DNA of 64,000 nt from Omphalotus guepiniiformis (lineage: Eukaryota > Basidiomycota > Agaricomycetes > Agaricales > Omphalotaceae), in assembly GCA_028554645.1 (NCBI GenBank), contig JAQOOI010000021.1:2604001-2668000 (forward strand), given 5' to 3'. The translations under genes were made by a program, and so were the position numbers. A model generated the notes under the pieces. It saw only the letters and a program-made list of their open reading frames with translations, was not told the origin of the DNA and searched no databases. Of the stretch, positions 57,779-64,000 are shown piece by piece. How positions within the stretch are numbered: the first letter of the stretch is position 1; every line of letters begins with the position of its first letter.

Positions 57779-58514
57779 CGTACGTAGTGTTCCGCAACGT
57801 AGATATGATTCTGAAAGCGACGATACTCAATACACAGCCAACATACACCATTCCACCATTCATGACACGCACCAGAGTAATGTTACTACTTTCATCGAGC
57901 TCTGCTCTTGTGCTTCCAGGTCAACCGGGTGTATATGAACCGTTCTGCAAGATAGATCAGCTATTAGCACTCAAGCATATAAAAAGAGGTATACCATACC
58001 TAAAAAATGAAACACGAAGAACGAAGAACGAACAGAATAGAGAAGGACAGACAGTCACCGCGACTGGGTGAAAATGACCCGTCGAAGGTTGATCGTCAAC
58101 CACGTGCGCATGCTTCCGTTTTGGAAAGTGTGGCGCTTAACGAGGCGCTTGCTTCGTCGAGGTGCGCACTGACTCAGTCTAGGCCGTGCTCGAAAAGCTC
58201 GAATAAATAACCTTTCATCTTCATATGTATTCTAAAATTCCTCTTTCACCCACTCATGTATTTGAAGTTTGCAGACTCAATTGAAGATTGAATGTGTGAG
58301 AATGTGTGAACTTTTTTCCTCCGTTAATTTAACCATACCCTTGACTATCACTGTGGCGCTCATTTTCCTGGAAGCTGGCGCTGGAAGGTACTCGGAGCTA
58401 ACGGGATGCTTAGAAGCGGGGAGGATGAAACACCTCTCAGATTAACCTGACAGTTCCTGAGCGTCAAGAACGATAGCATATAAGCGGCTAAATAATTATT
58501 CGACCATCAATGCA
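57779..58514. other. Intergenic, no gene recognised
   Basis: Presumed promoter of the serine-rich gene and 3' side of the next one. No supported coding sequence. Confidence 0.45.
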
Positions 58515-59994
58515 TCACGAGCAAGTCTCCCCAAAGCACCGCGCAAGCACAGAAAGCACCTCCCCGACTCTCCGATCCCTCTCACTGACACCTGGCATAA
58601 CATTTCTCCTCAAAAACACACTACTACCATTCTGCAGCCCAGCCGTCTTCGCCAAAAATTCACGCTTGAAGATGTTCAAAGCCTCAAAAGCAACGCGTGG
58701 TTGCTCGGCGACCATCAGAGGGAGTGGGGCGAGGAAACTTGTTGGGGGCGAGGGCGGTGGGTTAAAGTGCCATATCGTAGGTCCGGCATGCGAGAGGAGA
58801 ACCCCAGTAGCTGTAATGTGCTCGAGTGAGTTGAGCTCTTGCATGAGAATGGATAGACAGAGCCTGATGTGCTGGATCAGAACGAGGTTGAATCTGAACA
58901 AGTCGCCTATGAATGCGCAGAGATATGTCGCAGAAAGGACATATTCGGGAGAAGGAGGGAAGTGGTATGAGATTGCTTTCGAGCTTTCCTGCTCATGGGA
59001 AAAAATTCAATAATTAGATTTGGGTTCGTGGCGTGGCTAAGCAAACGCTATAGAGACATACCTTTGCACACCAAGCAGCCTTGAACGTCCCAACAACCGA
59101 CTCCCTCAAGTGCCACACAAAAGACATAGCAGTCTCTTCGTCATACGTGTTGAACAATGCTCTGTAAACCTCCATCGCAAACGGCGCCATCGTCTCGCGA
59201 ATCGCGACCTGAGGGACAGACATAGCCGTTACCATGGAGACGAGCGCGCCCGCGTCAGGTGACGACGCCGTCCAGAGAAATTGCTGCGAAAGTTCGCCGA
59301 GGGCCGTCGGATGCCAGACATTGCCGTGCGCAAGCTCTAGCGCATGTGAGGCGAGTACGGAGGTGGCGTCAGGTGAGACGAGGGATGCGGCAGAAAATAT
59401 TCTGAGCCATGGTGCTTGAATTCGAGGTTTAGATAGAGGGATGGACGATAGACTGTGGTTGTCTTGGGGAAGCGAGGGAGAAGGCTCGGATACTGTGATG
59501 ATAGGCGGAAGTCGAGGACGAGTGCCAGCGAGAAGAATTGGTTGTTCAACGGGTCGAGCATCTGTAGGGGTAGGTACCCCAGAAAAAGTGCCCGAAGGCA
59601 CGAACGAAGGTGCTTCAGGATTGAGCTCCTTATACTGCTCAAACCGCTCGTCAAACGTGTCAGGCTCTTCCAGGAATTCCTGTATTTTCGAAATCACAGA
59701 AGGAGGAAGCTGGGACTCGAAGTCGTAGACTTCTTTGTCAAGAGAGAAGATGCTGAGAGGTTCGTCGTCATCAGAGGGAGCGAGAGTGCTGCTACCGGAG
59801 CTGCTGGGGCTTGAAGGAGAGGAGTCACCTGACTCGCTCTGATTATGAGGGTGGCTGAAGCTGTGTAGGCCAATGAAGAACTGTTTGAGATCCTCCGAAG
59901 AGGAATATAGCGGGTCATGATGGTTGGGATATTCGAGGACGTCATGAGAGCGACAGGGTATAAGAGGTGCTGAAGCAAAGGGTATAGTGTTCAT
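58515..59994 (-). CDS. Hypothetical protein, acidic N-terminus, helical C-terminus
   Basis: Exons 59994-59062 and 58988-58515 with a 73-nt intron (GTATGT donor, CAG acceptor) give 468 aa. The N-terminal 200 residues are Ser/Pro/Asp/Glu-rich (GDSSPSSPSSSGSSTLA, APSDDDEPLSIFSLDKE). From about residue 205 the protein is helical and Ala/Leu-rich (VLASHALELAHGNVWHP, AIRETMAPFAMEVYRAL, MSFVWHLRESVVGTFK), ending in RFNLVLIQHIRLCLSIL and a last helix. The layout resembles helical-repeat translation or decay adaptors, but I cannot assign a family. Starts with a clean ATG; no stops inside. Confidence 0.7.
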
Positions 59995-60002
59995 TACAAG
60001 AG

Positions 60003-60299
60003 TTTACTAGAGATATTGATGAACCAGTCAGTGGTGTGGTGAGATGGGTGGACAGTGAAGCTTTTCCAGACGCAGTCCATCCTCAAATACTCGGCCAGGC
60101 GCCCCAAAGGATCAATAGACCACGCAAACGAAAACAAGAACGAAGCGAGAACCTAGAAGAAAAGAGTTTGATGCCTGAAGGAAGACAGACAATTATCAAC
60201 TTCTTCTTCCCAGCAACGCAAAACCTTGACAGCGACGGTTCTGAGAGAGACAAAAAGCTTGAACAATTAAGAAGCGATGATCTTGATCCGGAACCATAG
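60003..60299 (+). other. Open frame with PIP-box-like motif, no start codon
   Basis: The frame is open from about 60003 to TAG at 60297, with no ATG in its first half. It contains RPRKRKQER and then QTIINFFF, which fits Q-x-x-I-x-x-F-F, the PCNA-interacting box, and ends acidic. Could be an exon of a larger gene, a remnant or chance. Confidence 0.25.
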
Positions 60300-61260
60300 G
60301 AAGCTTTGCGTGTATTCAATCCATAATTAAAGGCAGAGCCTCAATCTGAACAAAAGTGTTGCTTTCGAAAACTTGGCAACTGCCCTTGTGGACTGTGAAG
60401 CTGATGAGCGTCTGGAAGGAAGACTCTGGACTCTGTAATGACGGAAATATTGGATGAGTCATAAACTCAACTCAATGTCCGATTCGCCGGCCGCCAGCCT
60501 GTTAATCCGGACACTTTCACGGTTTGACCGGGCCCTTCAACCGTGACTTTCACCAGTATCTCTCACTTTTCAGCGCTGGCTTAGCATTACCCTCTACCAA
60601 ATCGTCCAGTAGTTGAAGAAACTCATTTTGTCATTGGGATCCTCGTGTATATCCACATATGTCGCTGACAATGCCGGAATACATCATAGCATACTGCACA
60701 ACCACTTAGGACGCGATATCGGTCTCCGTAACTTGTAAGTACCACTGTATAAAGTCATCAAATTCTTCTGGATCTTACATGTATCTGGTCCAGTAAACGT
60801 TTCGCTTGTCACTTAAACCATCAAATACACGCCTGTAGCTTTCAAGTCAGGGTTCGGAATTTCCGGGACAACTCAAGTTCCCTATGTATGTATGCCAAAC
60901 GCTGCAGGCACTGAATATTGATTTTGCGTACAGTAGCGCAAGCAAACAAGCATGTACCCAAAATTATATATATATTATATGTTTCTATTAAAACTGTGTC
61001 ACAACTTGTACCGCAGTTCTACGTACATTAAAAAGAACTGCAGCCGACTATCGTATAAATGAACAAATACATACTCTAGTAGCCCATCTATTCCCGAGCA
61101 CAACAGGACACGAAAAGAACTGGAAATGATTAGTTTTGTTTTATATATGTAGGAAAAGGGAAAAGGGGACAAAGGACAAAGTCGGCTTGAGGGAGCACCA
61201 GACTTTGAATTCTCTATACAGTACAGACCGCCTCAGTATGCGTTGCTGGCTTGAAATCAA
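60300..61260. other. Intergenic, no gene recognised
   Basis: Contains a short hairpin (CACGGTTTGACC...AACCGTG near 60519-60546) and AT-rich DNA near 60965-60985. No coding sequence supported. Confidence 0.45.
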
Positions 61261-61629
61261 TCAACGCTGCTGGTAGATGACCTGCAAAGCTTGAGCAGCA
61301 GCAGCATGCTCAGCATCGACCTTAGTGCGGGCCTTTCCGAACCCACATAGCTGGCCATCGACTGTAGGTGCGTTAGTACTGGACAGCGCAATGATAAATT
61401 CTATGTTTTCGCTTACTCAGGACACGAGAACTCCAGGAAGGGTTGTGGTTAGGACCTGCGCAAGTCGACTCGTATTCTACACGTCTCCCTACCTCCTGAC
61501 GCCAGTTGTTCAGGTCTACTTTGGGCTCTATCATTCATAGTGAGCGAATTGGACGTCAGGGCATAAGTATACTCGATTGCGCCTGAACAACCGGTTATAC
61601 TACTTACGGCCAGTAAGTGTAAAAGGCAT
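61261..61629 (-). CDS. Mini dsRNA-binding-domain protein B (77 aa)
   Basis: Exons 61629-61608, 61527-61417 and 61361-61261 give 77 aa, the same length as copy A at 44073. Helix 1 VDLNNWRQEVGRR, strand VEYESTCAG, NPSWSSRVLIDG, then the helix-2 motif GFGKARTKVDAEHAAAAQA. The basic K-A-R-T-K patch is better kept than in copy A, so RNA binding is more likely. The second intron begins GTAAGC and both introns sit where those of copy A do. An ATG at 61534 after a nearby stop was rejected because the promoter match with copy A places the start at 61629. Confidence 0.75.
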
Positions 61630-61689
61630 TGTGTTATGCTTCTTGGGTTGTAAGTTCGACTGGGTCTGAAGACGACGAGACAAGGCAGG

Positions 61690-61765
61690 TAAGTCTGCTA
61701 GTGGTTTCTGACCTTCCATAGTGCACAGAAAGTGCATTTATACACCTCTATCCATTGAGTGTAGC
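61690..61765 (-). promoter_or_regulatory. Promoter of dsRBD gene B
   Basis: TATAAA at 61742-61737 on the minus strand, about 112 bp before the ATG, within a stretch nearly identical to the copy A promoter (AGAGGTGTATAAATGC, CTATGGAAGGTCAGAAACC). Confidence 0.7.
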
Positions 61766-62200
61766 GCATTCATTCTGTCCTGTCCCGAATTTTCCTGGTC
61801 CATATCGCGGTATGCAAAATGCAGAGACCTAAAAAAGACACGAACACAGAGGATCAGACATCGCTGAAGTGAGTCTCCGTGTCCTACATGGTACTACGGA
61901 GTAAGTAGAATTGATCACTGGAGAATGCAAAAAGCAAAATCAGCAAACAGGATCAAAAAAAAAAAAAGGAACACAAAGTGAGGTACGGTACTCACCTCGT
62001 AATACTTACAAGGGTATCAGGCGCTCTCTTGGAACTACCGATAATTTGTATAGGCCATGACCTATGATGTTGGAACGCATATGATCGCAATGGCAAGCGT
62101 CTAACCCCCTGCATTGAAGAAGTTGGGCTGGTCCCATTGGTCCGGGAAATCGCTGGCTTGCATCCGGTAATCAGATTCAAAATTCGGAGTGAGGTGTAAG

Positions 62201-62622
62201 AGGACCCCGGATAATGGGAGGGAGTGTCAGATCCTAGTTCGGACACTGGAGACCAAAAATTTACTGGGAACCCAGACTCCGGTTCGGACATCGAGCCCGC
62301 CGCAGGCGGAGCCCAAGTGCCATGTTCAGACATGGTGGGCCAGATGGAGGGTCGGATTCCCGATGATGAAGCGTTGTAGTGCACAATGAGTAGACAATTT
62401 TTCAATGAACCCATTCCCTCTCACATCTCGTTGCTAGAGCCAGAAAGGCAATCGGGTGCTACTATAGGGCTAAAAAGCACCAGGCAAATTCTGGCCTACT
62501 ACACTTGGCCGTATCCCGGTTCGGACACGGACGGCCCCAAACGAGTGAAAATCGGTCCAGACACCAACGACGTCGGAGGGCTCTTTTGGGAAACGGCCTC
62601 CCCTCCCATTATCCGGGGTCCT
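62201..62622. mobile_element. MITE with 22-bp TIRs and 8-bp TSD
   Basis: 422 bp bounded by perfect 22-bp inverted repeats (left begins AGGACCCCGGATAATGGGAG; right 62601-62622 is its complement) and flanked by identical 8-bp sequences GGTGTAAG (62193-62200 and 62623-62630). Eight-base duplications are typical of hAT (also P) transposons. Inside, the word GGTTCGGACA and close variants occur about five times near the ends, like subterminal transposase sites. No coding capacity, so non-autonomous. Confidence 0.85.
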
Positions 62623-62703
62623 GGTGTAAGCGCTCCACATAGATGTCCAGCTCGAATTGCTTCAATGCTTGCAGCATATCATGATGCTTGTAATCGATCG
62701 AGA

Positions 62704-62800
62704 TGGCAATGGCGTTAAAGCTATCCGTTGTTCTAGGAAATCATTTGGACCGGATATCCGTATTTCGAGGCACTGCGGAATTATGGAAGGCAGTAAGCAA
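62704..62800 (-). repeat. Dispersed repeat copy near dsRBD gene B
   Basis: The minus strand matches the 43229-43403 tandem units (CTTACTGCCTTC, GTGCCTCG, GGTCCAAATGATT, TAGCTTT), in the same relative position upstream of a dsRBD gene. Confidence 0.55.
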
Positions 62801-64000
62801 AATTGTTAGGTATCTGAAATCTGAGAGAATAAGATGTTTTTTATGCCCTTCGTTTTGCCCTCGACCGAAAGATTGCAGAACTCTTGTCAGTTTCAGATAT
62901 CAGATACTAGAATAGAAAACTTCCCAGAATATCAAGCTTGGTCTGAGACGAACACTGCCACGGTGTTATTCAAGCGTTACTGATCAAGCCTTTCTCGACT
63001 TCATTCGGCGGCGTAGAACATGATGAGTTCATACTGAGGCCTCGTCGGGATTGAGGTTGATGTAAATCGCGAATGCATGACCAAAATCCTGATAGACATT
63101 GCTTGTTGACCATTGGTTGATCATAGCCGCCCAACCGCGGCGCCGAACTATGAAAGTAAGCCTGAGCGTTCTCATTGACGCGCAGCAAAAATGGAAAGCA
63201 AGCACCGCATCCATCGGAAAAGTACTGGAAGTAAGACACCTCTCATCCTATCGAAGCATGAATTTGGACCATTGATACGATAGTCCGTCATACGGGAAGC
63301 ACAGTGGTCCTCGATGGACCTAGATACATCGAACCTACGATGAACAGCATTAGTAACATCGTAAAATCCCGAGCAAGCAAGCGCCCTGCCTCGTAAAATG
63401 TTACACTTACTCGTAAAATGCAAGTGAAATATTGATGGCCTAGGCAAGTCAAGTCACCTCGTATCTATATCCTAGGGACTAACTTTTCTGCGAGATGATG
63501 TTCACGCGTACGCACAAGTCACTCGAAAGGAAGGATCCAATATCATCAACGAAAGGCTCGGGTGGCGGAAATGGCATTTATGAACCAACGTTATACCTGC
63601 CCAACATAAGCCTCAGGCCTCAAGGTCCAATCATTGACTGTGATACCCGGACCATACGAATCAACTAAACGAAATCAGCACCGCGCCTTGAAGATATACA
63701 ACGGAAATCATAGCTTCAAACCATCCAGAAATTCATCGGCAAGACTCTCTGACTCTGCGAAATGATTGTTATGAGAATCGATAGACGCTAAAGGCTAAGC
63801 AACCGCACGCTAAGCAACTTTAGCTAAAAAAAATGCTCACGATGACGCTGCATACACCGTTGACCCAGAATCGACACTCACCCGAGCATGTCGGGGTAGG
63901 TGAATACGCAGTTCAAGCGCCTCGAGTGGGATGACATACGACATACAAGATACTCTGATCTTCATTCAATCAAGGAACGAAATGAAAGACATTTTTTACA
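62801..64000. other. No gene recognised
   Basis: A minus frame near 63029-63214 (GWAAMINQW, YQDFGHAFAIYINLNP) looks mildly coding but has no partner exons. The rest holds nothing I can support. Confidence 0.35.

Noticed and set aside
58510..59013. 167-codon plus-strand frame
   Set aside because: Lies opposite the second exon of a spliced minus-strand gene whose structure and composition are better.

Overview
The window looks like nuclear DNA of a mushroom-forming basidiomycete (Agaricomycetes, probably Agaricales). Genes carry many 50-60 nt GT-AG introns with TAG/CAG acceptors. The gene families fit this group: secreted GH20 and GH128 enzymes, secreted intradiol dioxygenases, RTA1-like membrane proteins, a Crinkler-RHS-like NTPase and a basidiomycete Ty3/gypsy element. 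Most exon structures below were built by hand from splice sites, reading frame and comparison between paralogues inside the window. They close exactly in frame, but a splice position may be off by a base or two.

Layout. 1-0.4 kb: P450 remnant. 1.8-3.7 kb: 2-isopropylmalate synthase with one frameshift. 3.9-5.3 kb: repeat-rich hypothetical gene (-). 5.9-7.6 kb: Crinkler/RHS-like NTPase. 7.9-9.5 kb: O-fucosyltransferase-like membrane protein (-). 10.4-12.7 kb: secreted intradiol dioxygenase (-), lying in one arm of a large inverted duplication. 14.0-16.3 kb: secreted beta-N-acetylhexosaminidase. 16.7-17.2 kb: small one-TM protein. 17.5-24.4 kb: tandem duplication carrying two RTA1-like genes, the first broken by a solo LTR. 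25.4-41.1 kb: second dioxygenase gene, whose 55-nt intron 2 holds a 14.35-kb LTR retrotransposon. 44.1 kb: 77-aa dsRBD protein. 46.2-47.6 kb: third dioxygenase. 49.0-50.8 kb: second O-fucosyltransferase-like gene (-). 51.5-52.8 kb: GPI-type GH128 glucanase (-). 53.7-57.8 kb: 1172-aa serine-rich membrane protein (-). 58.5-60.0 kb: hypothetical protein (-). 61.3-61.6 kb: second 77-aa dsRBD protein (-). 62.2-62.6 kb: a MITE with 8-bp target duplications.

The most unusual object is the retrotransposon. It is transcribed on the minus strand (5' LTR on the right) as gag, protease and pol in three frames. The two junctions share a GGGTTTT slippery heptamer and similar flanking sequence. Between pol and the 3' LTR it carries two intron-containing genes on the opposite strand, each with its own TATA box: a 633-aa protein with a Zn2Cys6-like cysteine cluster and a 404-aa acidic/coiled protein. 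The antisense orientation would keep their introns in the genomic RNA. LTRs that differ visibly by about one base, intact reading frames and a perfect 4-bp target duplication suggest a very recent insertion.

The accessory character of the region is clear: three dioxygenase genes plus two fragments, two fucosyltransferase-like paralogues, two dsRBD paralogues, two RTA1 paralogues, several transposons and a long inverted duplication.
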